Below, piece by piece: positions 1 to 14,370 of a stretch of 64,000 bases of DNA. The stretch lies in NCBI GenBank assembly GCA_949317995.1, contig OX439047.1:46315505-46379504 (forward strand). The letters are read 5' to 3'. Both the position numbers and the translations under genes were made by a program. Below the pieces are notes generated by a model that worked only from the letters and a program-made list of their open reading frames with translations, did not search any database and was not told the origin of the DNA. The stretch comes from Acholoe squamosa. Taxonomy: Eukaryota; Annelida; Polychaeta; Phyllodocida; Polynoidae. How positions within the stretch are numbered: position 1 is the stretch's first letter; each line of letters starts with the position of its first letter.

Positions 1-269
1 TAACTGATTAATTTTCCTGAAGTTGATTGGTTTTGTGAATATGGGACCAGAGCCTTTATGAGGCATTTTCTCAGTTTAAGGTATTTGGCATGATATTATT
101 CAACAATGGTTTAATATACTTCCCATGCTCTTATTAATGTGTATTATATGAAATGAAAGCTCTTGATGTCCTTTTTTTAAATACTCTTTTCTCTGAGGCC
201 TATCCCTTAGTTTCTAAGGATGGGTCAAAATGGTATTCTTTTTGTTGAATAAATACTTTTTCAAAGTTC

Positions 270-2260
270 TAACATTGTTGACCTTAGCCTAGGTCAAGAT
301 CATCCTTTGCGAACACCTTTGGTAACACCTCTGAATTTTTAACCTGTGATTTTTGCCTTTATATTTGTTTGAAGCAGAAATGGTAATTCTTTAATATAGA
401 TTTAACAATATGTAGGCTAACACTCATTGATAGTTCAAAATGGCTGCCATATACATGGTTCTAAATGTCATGAATGGATTCCTGGACTTCAGTAATGTAC
501 TTTTAGTACTAATTCTTTTTTTGTCTTTCTATTTTGATTAGGGATTGAGTAGTCATTTTTTGATAACATGGGGGGAGGTGGTCGGTGGACTTTGTGGAGG
601 CAAAAAAGAGGGTGACAAAAGATTTTTTTGCCTCTTTTTGAGAATAAAAGGGGGACAGAAGATTTTTAGCATGGTATTTGATCAACCCCCTAACGTTCCA
701 AGATTTTGATCAAATTCTGGCAGCCATCTTGATTATCATAATTTCATTCATAGTTGATATTGTTACAGAGAACTTGGGGTCGGGCTAAAAATCCATCTTC
801 CACCAAATACTATAGTGTCCTTGACCTTGTGGAACACAACTTTGACCTATTTACCTAGGTCAACCATGTCAACTTTAGAATTCTAAGCATGTTAAAAAGT
901 GTATATAAACCAATTTTGTAGTTGTAAATATGATTCCCTTAATGACTAAAAGACCTTAGTGTTTGACCTGGAAAGGATAACCAGTGATAATTTTAAACTT
1001 GAGCACGATCTACCACATTATGGCCTTCCTTGGTCTTGGAGTAGACCACATTAGTATTTTTTAAAGTATGACACAAATTGAATTTAACCTAATTTTATGG
1101 TCATAAATGCAATTTCCTTGCTGCTTTTATCCAAATTAAGGTGTTTGACCGTTTAAAGGAGGACCTTGACCATACCAACCATGTTATGACCATGAAAAGG
1201 CAATCAGGAAGTAAACCATTTTAGAATTTTAAAGCATGTCAAAAAGTGATTTTAAACCAATTTTATGGCCATAACTTTTATCCCCTTGCTGATTTGTCAA
1301 TAATGATAGGACCTTGAAAAAGGACTCAAAGAGTTGACCATTTTAAGTTTTTAAAGGTACACATTATTGGTCAGAGAACTGAACAATTGGGAATTTTTTT
1401 CCCTACGTACGCTTACCCGGAACCCCGGGAAAATACAAAAGATAGGGGAAAAAATTAGTCGAGCAGACCACTTTAATTTTTTAAAGGATGTCAAAACCCT
1501 TAAACTGCCTGTACTGCATAAATGCAGCATAATAGCACTGTATTTGGGAAACCCAGAGATGAAAGGTCTATTTCATAGCCATAAAGATGATTCCCTTGTG
1601 AAATTCAGCCTAATTCAGGTGTTTGACCATGAAAAGGATAGCCTTGACCTATACCATGTCATGATCTTGAAAAGGCTCTCAGCGTTTAGTTACCTGCCTG
1701 ATTTCAACCAGATTTAGGTGTTTGACCTTGACGATGATGAGCTTGCCCTAGGCTAAGGTAAAAAATGTTGTAACCTTGAAAAAGTATACAAAAAGAAAAC
1801 CATTTTAGGTTTTCAGACGGGTGTTGAAAACTTTATTTAAGCCAAATTTATGGCCATAAACATGATTCTTTTGTTAATTTCAGCTGAATTGAGGGTGTTT
1901 GCCCTTGAAAAGGATGGCCTTGTCCTTGTAGACCACATTAGTATTTCAAAGCATAACATAACGTGAATTTAAACCAATTTTATGGACATAAATTTAATTT
2001 CCCAGCTGATTTCAATGATTTTTTACCTTGAAAAGGATGACCTTGACCTTGTCTAAGGTCAACATTGTTGGAAACATGAAAAAGTCCTCAAAAGATGTGG
2101 CCATTTTGTATTTTACGTCATGCCAAAAAGTTATCTAAAGCCAATTTTATAGCCATAAACATGATTTCCTACATAATTTCTGCCAGATTTAGGTGTTTGA
2201 CCTTGAGAAGGATGACCTTGACCTTGGCCAAGATAAAATGTGTCATGACCTTGTACCTAA
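270..2260. repeat. Degenerate ~170-190 bp tandem repeat rich in TGACCTTGACC
   Basis: The phrase GTGTTTGACC, then TTGAAAAGGATGACCTTGACC, recurs near 959, 1140, 1618, 1708, 1898, 2020 and 2190. Between these come the same blocks in the same order: CCATTTTAGG, AAAGCATGTCAAAAAGTG, TTTAAACCAATTTTATGG and CATAAACATGATT. Spacing is about 165-190 bp with some partial units, so this is an old diverged tandem array. The ORF at 1367-1717 lies inside it and reflects the repeat rather than a gene. Confidence 0.75.
541..700. mobile_element. Relic half of the GGGAGTGATCA MITE family
   Basis: The block GGGATTGAGTAGTCATTTTTTGATAAC followed by a G-run and GGTGGNCGGTGGA resembles the left end of the complete MITE at 13522-13836. 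The right inverted repeat is not recognisable, so this is a decayed or truncated copy. Confidence 0.4.
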
Positions 2261-2280
2261 GGTGTAGCTAATATCTCAGG

Positions 2281-2790
2281 TGGGTGGGCAGGCTATGGAA
2301 ATGGAGGTAACTTAAAATGGGGGTGGGGCGGTAATGGAGCTCACTTTTTTACAGTATTTCCTCTCTAGAAAATTAGATATACCATCAATCAATCTGATTT
2401 TTGGTATACAGTTTCTTTTTTTCATTAGCTTTGGATTAGTATTGGTTATTTTTGTTTCCACCTTAAATATCCTTTTTCATTACCTTTGGACTAGTGCTGG
2501 TTATTTTCGTTTCCACCTTAATTATACATGCTTAATCATGGTAACGGAGGTCACTCACCTTAAAAAAACTTCTTCAGATTTTGGCAGGGAAATGCATCTG
2601 GTGTGGAGATGTGAAGAGATATCAAGTCATAATCTGGCACATAACTATGTCCCTAATTGGTCTTCATTTTAGTCTAACATTGACCAGAATATATTCTTTT
2701 TATTTTCTGCCCAGGGCCACTAAAGGCTGATGGTAACGGAGGTCACCCTATAATACTGGACACTGGTATAAAGAGGTCCAGTCTGTCAGC
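2281..2790. other. No gene; short repeated GGTAACGGAGGTCAC phrase
   Basis: GGTAATGGAGCTCAC / GGTAACGGAGGTCAC occurs near 2330, 2540 and 2733, with a locally repeated CATTAGCTTTGGATTAGT block. The 112-codon ORF at 2334-2672 crosses these repeats and has no recognisable domain. Confidence 0.35.
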
Positions 2791-3466
2791 TTAACCCTTT
2801 CGTGCCCAGAACTATTATGAGAAAGTTAATTTCTTGACTATAGTGTGCAGAGTATGGTCTTCATCCATGTTTTATTGAAAATAAATTACCCATTTGCATA
2901 GGGGTGAAAGGCCTATTTCAAGGGCTTCCAGAAAATGTGATATGAAGCATATATCAGAATGATTTATAAAATTACAGAGAATACTTTCATTATGAAACAG
3001 CTGAATAGAGTTAAATTGGATGCAAATGCCCAGAATACCTTTTTTGCCAATTTTGATTAGAAATCAGTTATTTTTAAAATATAAAACATCAATCTGCCAT
3101 TCTAAATAAGGGTATTTTGATGAAAATCGAAAATTATCAATAGCATAATTGTAATCCTTGGACAAAATTATGAAAAAAAGTCACTTAGTCACTTTTTTTA
3201 AAATTTTTATCACTATTTTTCTGATATTAGTGATTTTTTCTGTAAATAATATGTATTCCCTTGGCTAGAGCGTGCACATTTCATGCATTTAAAGCTATAT
3301 TTAATTCCTTATTTTTTTTTGCAACAGTGCCTAGTAATAATTACATACTTATTGTACCATAACAAATTTGGTATCATTGGAAAGCCCTTGATATTACAAG
3401 TCTTCTGTTGAACATACATACATGGTTGAGAGCGCACTTTTGCTATTCTGGGCACGTAAGGGTTAA
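2791..3466. mobile_element. piggyBac-like MITE with TTAA ends
   Basis: The left end reads TTAACCCTTTCGTGCCCAGA and the right end is its near-perfect inverse (TCTGGGCACGTAAGGGTTAA). TTAA sits at both edges. TTAA target sites and CCC-initial termini are features of the piggyBac superfamily. The 676-bp interior has no coding capacity, so it is non-autonomous. Superfamily assignment is inferred from termini alone. Confidence 0.8.
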
Positions 3467-4027
3467 TGGGGAAATTTAGGGGAAATTTGCTTTTTAAATT
3501 TTAACACTTAAAAAAAATATAAAATATCAAATTTGATACCATACATATATTTTCTCTGCCAATTGTAATGGATCAATAATTGTAATAATGCTTCAGGACA
3601 TAGTGTTTTCAGTAGGCAGCCTTTTTCATCATAAGGTCCCCCACATGCAAAAAGTACAAAAATAATCTATGTTGTCGCCATTTTTCTTTAATCAGTTCTA
3701 GAAATCCTAAAAAAGTCCAAAAAAAGAGTAGAAAATGATTTTCAAATGTATTATGGCACAGAAACTTCCCTGGACAGCAGTTCCCTACTTAACAGGGAAT
3801 GTGCCCCATATGCAATCAATGAATTTGCACACGAGGATGCTAGGGGTCAAGAGGATGCAGCAAAGCTGCAAGACCACTTTCATGAGGGGCTTAGGAGTTT
3901 AAATGGCTGTTTAGATCACATTGACCCTTTTGGTTTGGCAAAAGAGTCATGTGTGGTAGGCTTTGAGTAAGAGTGTGGGTTATATAGGCTATAAATTTCT
4001 CTAAAAGTGTGATGAAGGGGGGATGTG
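3467..4027. other. Unassigned spacer with a 74-codon ORF
   Basis: An ATG-initiated ORF at 3746-3970 encodes an acidic 74-residue peptide rich in Asp, Glu and His that matches no family I recognise. No splice signals or regulatory elements stand out nearby. It could be an exon fragment or chance. Confidence 0.2.
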
Positions 4028-5960
<1,933 letters not shown>

Positions 5961-6202
5961 ACCAAAAGGAGTGTTGCTTGAAGGTACACTGTGATACCTC
6001 AAAGAACTTTTTTTTCTTCAATCAGTTTGTGCTGTACATAATCTGTCACTACCTACAGTAATAACTGCTGTAATATTACTACTGCTTTTGTCACTGTCTA
6101 TGGTTATCAGTCACTATCTACAGAAACCAGTCTCTAGTTATCTACTCTTTCCAGTGAGTTATCTCTCCCAATGTGCAGTAATCTATCACTGTAAGCAGTA
6201 AT

Positions 6203-7735
6203 ATGTCAACTTATTCCATGCTTATTCCACCCATATTCCACTTATTCATCCCATATTCCACGCATACTCCAACCTTATTTGACTTATCTCACCATTATTC
6301 CACCTTTTCCCATCCATATTCCACTTATTACATCCATATTCCACTCATATTCCACAAATTTTTCACATTGATTCCAATTTTTCTCAATAATTATACCGAT
6401 ATTCCAATTATTGCACCCAAATTCCACACTTATTGCAACTATATTCCACACTTATTCCAGCCATAATCCACTTATTCTACCTGTAATTTACTTATTTCTC
6501 CCATACTCCACACTGATTTCATCCATAATCCATACTTATTCCAACCATATTCCACACTTATTGCAATATTAGTTGACACCATATTCCACTTATTGCACCT
6601 TATTCCAAACTTATTCCATCCATGTTCCACTTGCTCCACACATAGTCCACTTATTCCATCCATATCCCACTTATTCAACCTATTGGACTCATAGTCTACA
6701 CCATTTTCCACCTTATTCCACACTTATTCCATCCATATTCCACTTATTCCATCCATATTCCACTTACTCCAACCATATTCCACACTTTGTGCATGCATGG
6801 TTCACTTATTCCACCCATATTCCAACCATATTCCACTTATTGGACCCATAGTCTTCACCATATTCCTCCTTATTCCACACTTATTCCATCCATATTCCAC
6901 TTACTCCACCCATACTCAACATATTCCACACTTAGTGGATGCATAGTTCACTTATTCCACCCATATTCCAACCATATTCCACTTATTGGACCCATAATCT
7001 ACACCATGTTCCACACGTATACCATCTATATTCCACTTACTCCAACCATACTCTACTTATTCCACCCATATTCTATACATAGTTCACTTATTCCACCCAT
7101 ATTCCACACATATTTTACTTAGTGGACCCAGTCTTCACCATATTCCCCCTTATTCCACACTTATTCCTTCCATATTCCACTAACTCTACCCATACTCCAT
7201 GTATTCCACCCATTTTTCCACACTTAGTGCACACATAGTTCACTTATTCGACCCATATTCCACTTATTCCAAAAATATTCCACTTATTGGACCGATAGTC
7301 TACACCATATTCCACACTTATTCAATCCATATATATTCCACTTACTCCACCCATAGTCCACTTATTCCAACCATATTCCACACTTAGTGCACATATAGTT
7401 CACTTATTCCATCCATATTCAACTTATTCCAACCATATTCCACTTTTTGGACCCTTAGTCTACACCATTCCACCTTATTCCATCCATATTCTACTTACTT
7501 CACCCATAGTCCACTTATTCCACCCATATTCCACACTAAGTGCATGCATAGTTCAATTATTCCACCCATATTCCACTTATTCCAACAATAACCCACTTAT
7601 TAAACTTGTTGGACTCATAGTCTACACCATATTCCACACTTATTTCATCCATATTCCACTTACTCCAACCACACTTCACATATTCCACCCATATTCCACA
7701 CTTAGTTCACACATCGTTCACTTATTCACTAGTAC
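6203..7735. repeat. Satellite of TTATTCCACCCATATTCCAC with ~150 bp higher-order period
   Basis: A run of about 1.5 kb of variants of a ~22-24 bp word (CTTATTCCACCCATATTCCA). On top of this a longer unit repeats, marked by a variant such as CTTAGTGCACACATAGTTCAC near 6785, 6931, 7077, 7225, 7384, 7535 and 7701, about 146-166 bp apart. The ORFs here are low-complexity translations of the repeat. Confidence 0.9.
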
Positions 7736-8719
7736 AGAATGTAACAGATAATAACTTGCTCTGATTAACACAGAGTCAAATAATATTTCTGTAGATGAAG
7801 CTATATAGTTTCCCCTTCTGTTATACACAGTAGATCGAGTCTCATGCTATAGAGGTTACCCTGGTGTGTACCTCATAAGGACTCTGTGTGTAACTGTGTG
7901 TGTGTACCTCATAGAAAGATACAGTGTAACTGTGGCTGTGTACCTCACAAGGCTTACTTCAGAGTACCCCATAAGGACCCACTGTGTAACTGTGTCTGTG
8001 TACCTGACAAGGCTAACCTCAGAGTACCTCATAAGGACCCATTCGGTAACTGTGTGTGTGTGTGTACCTCATAAAGACACAATGTAACTGTGTGTGTACC
8101 TCATAAAAACCCTCTGTGTAACTGTGTGTACCTCATAAGGCTAACATCTTAGGGACACTGCACAACATTATATTGTAGCTCACGACCCCTATGACTAGGA
8201 TAATCGTCAAGAGCGACCCACTACTGGTCAGCATAATCAGCACCTAATATGTAAAAATAAAAAGTGGCCACTTATATCAGCTGCTTTTTAGCTACATGTA
8301 CCCCAAAGGGTTCTCCAGTTAAAAAAGTCACAATATGTTGTAGTCTTGAATAGACAACTCTGAAATGATAGTATGTAACAGATAATAACTCGCTCTGATT
8401 AACACAGAGTCAAATGATATTTCTGTAGATGAAGCTATATAGTTTCTCCTTCTGTTATACACAGTAGATCGAGTCTCATGCTATAGAGGTTACCCTGTTG
8501 TGTACCTCATAAGGACTCTGTGTGTAACTGTGTGTGTGTACCTCATAGAAAGATACAGTGTAACTGGGCTGTGTACCTCACAAGGCTAACATCAGAGTAC
8601 CCCATAAGGACCTGCTGTGTAACTCAGTCTGTGTACCTCACAAGGCTAATATCAGAGTACCTCATAAGGACTCATTCGGTAACTGTGTGTGTGTGCGTAC
8701 CTCATAAAGACACAATGTA
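7735..8719. repeat. 634-bp direct duplication with CCTCATAAGG words
   Basis: The block starting GTAACAGATAATAAC at 7741 recurs at 8375, and the similarity continues through the (GT)-rich CCTCATAAGG section to about 8719. The second copy lacks the trailing ~270 bp (8100-8368) of the first unit. Copies differ by scattered substitutions and small indels. Each contains several CCTCATAAGG or CCTCACAAGG words spaced by GTAACTGTGTGTG. Confidence 0.85.
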
Positions 8720-9450
8720 AGACCTTATAGCTCACAAAGATGATATGTCTTGTAAGCTAGTTCTCAGAGGAATTGAATCTGTCTTTGTTGAACTAAAATT
8801 CAGGTGTTGTAAATCAAAGGAAAGTTACACAGACACAATCATTATCCAGTAAGTAGTGCCAGTCAGAGGTCCTAGATTGCCTATTGTTGCAGATGACACT
8901 GATATGTTTCTACTTTATTTTCCATGGATACTTTGATAGCCAGGTGGTAATGGTGTCACCAATTGAAGAATGGGTGGTGATTGTATCAGTACCCGTGTAC
9001 AGGGCACTCTCATATTCCATCATACCTATTTTGCTTGCAACCCAGAAGCCTCTATGGGTCACAGAAACTAAAACGCCTGCCCCCAATAAATAAGCCCTAT
9101 AGGATAAATGTTGGTAGAGCTCATTTCCATGAAGCTGCATGGAAACATACCAATGAAATTCAGTGAGTTTCAATCAATTAAATCCTGGTCAGTGTTAGAA
9201 ATGACTCATCAAATTCCTTGGTGCCCAAGACAGTTCCTGAAGGTGTTGTTCTTGTCCCAGAGGATGTTCTGAAATTGATAAGATGCTCACAAGCCTGCAA
9301 ATCTAAGAGCTGCAGTTGTCACAAGGCCAGTATACCATACACCATATTCTCTGTGTGTCGAGGAGAATGAGAAAACAAGGGAACAACTACAACTTTGTCA
9401 GTGACCAGGACAATATACATTCAGTACTTTGTTTTGTGTTTCCATGTTGA
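8720..9450. other. No supported gene
   Basis: Short overlapping ORFs occur on both strands around 8884-9173, but none matches a known family and no splice structure is evident. Confidence 0.4.
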
Positions 9451-11300
9451 AACTTTTCTTCATGGTTTTCATGTCCTCACCTCTAATCAACAGTTTTCCA
9501 GCTGTTTTTGATAAAACATGCATTTTGGAAGGAACCTGGCCTACTGGATATGGTAGCAACCATGCTCACAATAACCGATCCACTTTCTTTCCCCCACGAT
9601 TGGGTATCCTGAGGCATTGGAAATGGCTTGGAATTCCACACAGAACATTGCATAATAGATAAAACTTGATTTTTGCAGTGCACCCAAAAAATGCAAAAAA
9701 AAACACTGTATTTGGATGGTCAAAGGCTGTATCATATTTGGGGCCACTTTTCTTTATGACTTTCACCCATTTCATGTCCTCATCTCTAATCAATAGTTTT
9801 CCCGCTCTTTTTGATGAAACATGCATTTTGGAGGGGAACTTGCCTGCCAGACATGGTAGCAAGCATGCTCAAAATAACCAATCCACCTTCTTTCCCCAAA
9901 CATTTGGTATCCTGAAGCATTGGAATTGGCTTGGAATTCCATGCATAACATTGCATAATAGATAAACTTGATTTTTGCAGTTCGCCCAGAAAAACTGAGA
10001 AAAAGCACTCTATATGGATGGCCAAAGGCTGTATCATATTTGGGGACACTTTTCTTAATGACATTCACCCATTTCATGTCCTCATCTCTAATCAACAGTT
10101 TTCCAGCTGTTTTTGATGAAACATGCATTTTGGAGGGAAACTTGCCTACCGGACATGGTAGCAAGCATGCTCAAAATAGCCAATCCACTCTCTTTCCCCA
10201 ACAATTGGGTATCCTGAGGCATTAAAATTGGCTTGGAATTCCAAACAGAACATTGCATAATAGATAAAACTTGATTATTGCAGTGTGCTCAAAAGACTGC
10301 AAAAAACACTCTATTTGGATGGTCAAAGGCTGTATCATATTTGGGGCCACTTTTCTCAATGACTTTCAACCTTTTTATGTCCTCATCTCTAATCAACAGT
10401 TTTCCCGCTCTTTTTAATGAAACATGTATTTTGGAGGGAAACTTGCCTACCGGACATGGTAGCAAGCATGCTCAAAATAACCAATCCACCTTCTTTCCCC
10501 CACAATTGGGTATCCTGAGGCATTGGAATTGGCTTGGAATTCCAAGCATAACATAGCAAAATAGGAAACTTGATTTTTGCAGTGCGCCAAAAAAACTTAA
10601 AAAAAAAACAACACTCTACATAGATGACCAAATGCTGTATTATATTTGGGGCCACTTTTCTTCATGGTCTTCACCCATTTCATGTCCGCATCTGTAATCA
10701 ACAGTTTTCCCGCTCTCTTTGGTGAAACATGCATTTTGGAGGGAAACTTGCCTACTGGACATGGTTGCAACCATGCTCAAAATAACCAATCCACCTTCTT
10801 TCTCCCACAATTGGGTATCCTGAGGCATTGGAATTGGCTTGGAATTCCAAGCATAACATTGCAAAATAGATAAAACTTGATTTTTTGAGTGCGCCCAAAA
10901 AACTGCAAAAACGCATTCTATAAGGATGGCCAAAGGCTGTATCATAATTGGGGCCACATTTCTTAATAACTTTCACCCATTTCATGTTCACATCTCTAAT
11001 CAACAGTTTTCCCACTCTTTTTGATGAAACATGCATTTTGGAGGGAAACTTGCCTACCAGAGATGATACTATCCATGCTCAAAATAACCAATCCTCAAGC
11101 ATTGGAATTGGCTTGGAATTCCGAAAGTAACATTGCATAATTGATATAACTTGACACTCTATAGACTTGATTTTTGCAGTGGACCCAAAGATGGGAAGAC
11201 CGAAGACATTGTCTTCATCTGTCTTTACAGTTTTTCCTGCACTTTCATTGAAACATGCATAAATTTTGGCAGGGAACTTGCCAACTGGACATGGTAGCAC
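9451..11300. repeat. ~302-bp tandem array, six full units plus a shortened one
   Basis: The phrase TGTCCTCATCTCTAATCAAC recurs at about 9473, 9775, 10077, 10378, 10683 and 10985. Spacing is 301-305 bp, with a diverged, shortened last unit near 11210. Each unit also contains AAACATGCATTTTGGAGG, GGTAGCAAGCATGCTC and GGTATCCTGAGGCATTGG. The overlapping ORFs on both strands follow the repeat. Because 302 is not a multiple of three, the frame changes with each unit. Confidence 0.92.
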
Positions 11301-12639
11301 GCATTCTGAACCACAAATCAGGGACCGTTGGACTGACAGCTAAAATCTTGATACCAAATTCAACCCCTTACAAGATTTTTTATGTGGTATGTATTAGGGA
11401 AAATATATCACTATTATTGATAGATTTATTCTGACCTAAGAGCTATTGTCACAGACACTTCAAAGAGTAAATTTCTACACTTAACTGACCTTAGCAAAAC
11501 ATTTCAAACAACATCCACCCAAACTGACATAAATAGATAGGATAGGCATTTTTTTTTCCTATGGGTGCAAAAAAGCCAAAACCATGGTTTTCTGGCATTT
11601 GTACACTTTTCCTGGCACTAACCCATATACCATCTATATGATGTTTCCATGGTCAGATGAAAGATCATTGCACATCATCCCTAAAATATTGTCTATAGAG
11701 CTTTGTGTAGAATTATGTACAGAAATATGTGTGTTTCACTGAGATGGAGTGTTTCTCCTTATGAGGTAGAGTGAAGGCTTCCCCTCCCAGAGAACATCTG
11801 GCAATCATTAGTCAGATAAACATCACACTACAGCAGAGATGACCTAGTTACCATAGTAACCAGGGTTACTGTATACAAGGATACAACTTAAGTAAGATCA
11901 ACTTTATAACTGACATTTGGGGAGACCTCACAAAGGTGACCTATATAAAATTATGTGTGTGAATATTACATGGATATAACCCCACAGGGCCAACCTAGGT
12001 ACATCTGGTGTGTCTGAACCCAACATTGACTGAACCTCCTCTGTGTCTATTAGTGACAAACCATCAAACACCACAATGATCTCACCTGAGATGCACTTTA
12101 ACTGAAAATCAAATTGACTACAAAACACATTTTATGTGCTCTAAGAATGTACAAAGCTGTAAATGGATAAATGAATGTGTGTAAAGCTATTAGGATTAGA
12201 ATCCTTAAAGCTCTTTGCTCTTATGATCCTGTCAGCAAGCCTGTTAGTCTTACAATATTTATGATATGGCCCTTTTCACCATCTCAGTGCTAGTTTACAA
12301 AAGCATTGTGTGTGTGTGTCTTTGCCCTTATGAGGTTCAGTGCCAACAGAGGGATAGTTGAAACTTCACCTCTTTCCCAAGGACCATCTGCCACTCATTA
12401 ATTAGATAAACATGTTACTCACATGGGTAGTATGGCCCAGTATGCTTGGGTCATTTAACTGCAGCTAGTTAGCTTTACTATGATGGGGGCATGTTTATTC
12501 CTTCAACCTATGGGCATTATCAATACCTTAAATTAAAAAAAAATTCTAGATTTCAAGTAATGTTTATAATCCAACATTGTGAGTACCTCATAAGAACAGG
12601 TTGTACATAATTGTATGTCTTATATGGAATGTATATGAA
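11301..12639. other. Degenerate repeats around CCTTATGAGG; no gene
   Basis: Two diverged copies of one segment, near 11700-11900 and 12240-12440, share CTTATGAGGT, then a CCT-rich stretch, CATCTG, ATTAGTCAGATAAACAT and TATGGCC-like text about 540 bp apart. The remainder is AT-rich with only short unsupported ORFs. Confidence 0.45.
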
Positions 12640-13100
12640 AGTATCCTTCCCTGACCCTCCATGGACAGTTTTACATGGTAGAACCTCATAAGGAGCACCA
12701 TGTACTGGTTGTGTCTGATATGGATAGACTTCATGAGGTGTATCGATGTGCTGTATGTGTCTGATATGGATAGGGCCTCCTAAGGAATACACTTGTGCTG
12801 TGTGTGTCTGATACGGATAGGACCTCATAAGGAGTATCCAGGTACTGTGTGTGTGATATAGATAGGACCTCATAAGGAGTACCCTTGTACTGTGTGTGTC
12901 TGATACGGATAGGACCTCATAAGGAATACACTTGTGCTGTGTGTGTCTGACATGGATAGAACCTCATAAGGAGTACTTTTGTACTGTGTGTGTCTGATAT
13001 GGATAGGACCTCATAAGGTGTACCCATGTACTGTGTGTGTCTGATGTGGATAGATCTCATAAGGAGTACCCTTGTATTGTGTGTGTCTTATATGGATAGG
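12640..13100. repeat. 46-47 bp minisatellite (TGTGTGTCTGATATGGATAG unit)
   Basis: Nine or ten units carry GTGTGTCTGATATGGATAGG, then ACCTCATAAGGAGTACCC. The CCTCATAAGG-type word is at about 12684, 12730, 12775, 12823, 12868, 12915, 12962, 13009 and 13055. The minus-strand ORF at 12553-12873 is only a translation of this array. A second short direct duplication (AGGATGGTGAGGTTCATT) follows at about 13098 and 13124. Confidence 0.9.
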
Positions 13101-13521
13101 ATGGTGAGGTTCATTGACATGAATAGGATGGTGAGGTTCATTAACACATTTTTGTCCTAACACAGTAATAAAGGTCATACTACTGAGAGGTTATCTCTCT
13201 ATATCTATGTTAGACAAACACTGTCATCCTATATATATGTTAGACACACAGTTATACACACCTCCTTGTGAGGTTATATCAATGTAGGGCATCACACACA
13301 GGTGTTCTTTGTGTTGAATAAATACTCAAAGGTTGATGTTACTAGTTGGACTGAAAAAATACAAGGACAACAAAAATATACTGCAACTACTGCGTTCCAT
13401 ATTCATCAAATATTGTATTATAATTTAGACAGCCTGCTGTTTGGAGAGAATGTGGATATTTTGTTGTAGATTGACTAATAACTGTAGGTAAACCAGGCAA
13501 AATTGATACCATTTTATCTTA

Positions 13522-13836
13522 GGGAGTGATCATTTTTTAACAACAGGGGGGGCTGGTGGGATTGTGTGTGGAAGCGCAAAAAAAACTTTGACCCCCCTCT
13601 CGAGGGGGTAAATTTTTTTCAACCCCCCCATAAGGGACAAAAATGTGCGCGAACGTCCCCTTTTAGCCTATAGTAATGCGCGAGTTTTCCACTGAAAACA
13701 GATGAAATTATTTTGACCCCCCCCCCATCAGAGGTATTGAAAAAATATTCTGACCCCCCTGGTCAAGGGGTTGAAAAAATTCTGACCCCCCCTCAAACCA
13801 ACCAGCCCCCCCTTTTGTTAAAAGATGATCACTCCC
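13522..13836. mobile_element. MITE with GGGAGTGATCA inverted ends and TTA duplication
   Basis: The left end GGGAGTGATCATTTTTTAAC is mirrored at the right (GTTAAAAGATGATCACTCCC), each followed inward by a run of G or C. TTA flanks both sides (13519-13521, 13837-13839). The 315-bp interior has alternating C-rich CTGACCCCCC blocks and no coding capacity. TA/TTA duplication suggests a Tc1/mariner or PIF/Harbinger-type family; the superfamily is not resolved. Confidence 0.8.
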
Positions 13837-13839
13837 TTA

Positions 13840-14317
13840 GAGATTCTTAACATACACCTTTTGCAAGATAACTTTGATAGAATGTAAGTCCCATATCTAA
13901 CAAGTGGGGCATGTTAGTATGGCAAGTTAGTAGCCCTCAGTCTACATGTCAGAGTTATCTAGTGCAGGAGGTTATCTGATACGGCATTTATCTATAGACA
14001 ACCTGATGGTGTGTTTCCTTATATTGCCTGGGGTGCCCTTATGAGGTATTGTGGCAGGACAGCAGGTGGGATAACTACCATGGCACAGAAGAGCCACCTA
14101 GTGATTGTGTGTGGAACCACTTAGAATACTGTGTTTTACTGTGTTTACTAAACACACCTAAACACAATATTAAACACACTAATGCCTTATGAGGTCCTGA
14201 CTCAAAAAACTTTATGACCTAAAATTCCCAAATAAGGGCATTTCCTTGTGAGGTTACCTCACAAGGATGAAGTACCTCACAAGGTATCCCCATTCCCGTA
14301 AAGTACCTCATAAGGTC
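13840..14317. other. CCTTATGAGG-containing degenerate repeats, no gene
   Basis: Continues the theme of 7.8-13.1 kb. CCTTATGAGG appears near 14037 and 14184, CCTCACAAGG near 14267 and CCTCATAAGG near 14306, embedded in GTGTG- and CACAC-rich sequence. Confidence 0.4.
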
Positions 14318-14370
14318 CACCCACACACGCACACCCACACCAACACACACACACACACACACACACACCT
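14318..14370. repeat. (CA)n microsatellite
   Basis: Imperfect then perfect CA dinucleotides, ending in a run of about 13 pure repeats. Confidence 0.9.

Noticed and set aside
9451-11300. Overlapping ORFs on both strands that look like a repeated protein domain.
   Set aside because: The unit is about 302 bp, not a multiple of three, so the frame changes each unit; both strands are equally open.
12640-13100. Regular 46-bp spacing looked like a CRISPR-type array.
   Set aside because: The intervening sequence repeats as well, so there are no unique spacers; the context is eukaryotic and no cas genes are present.
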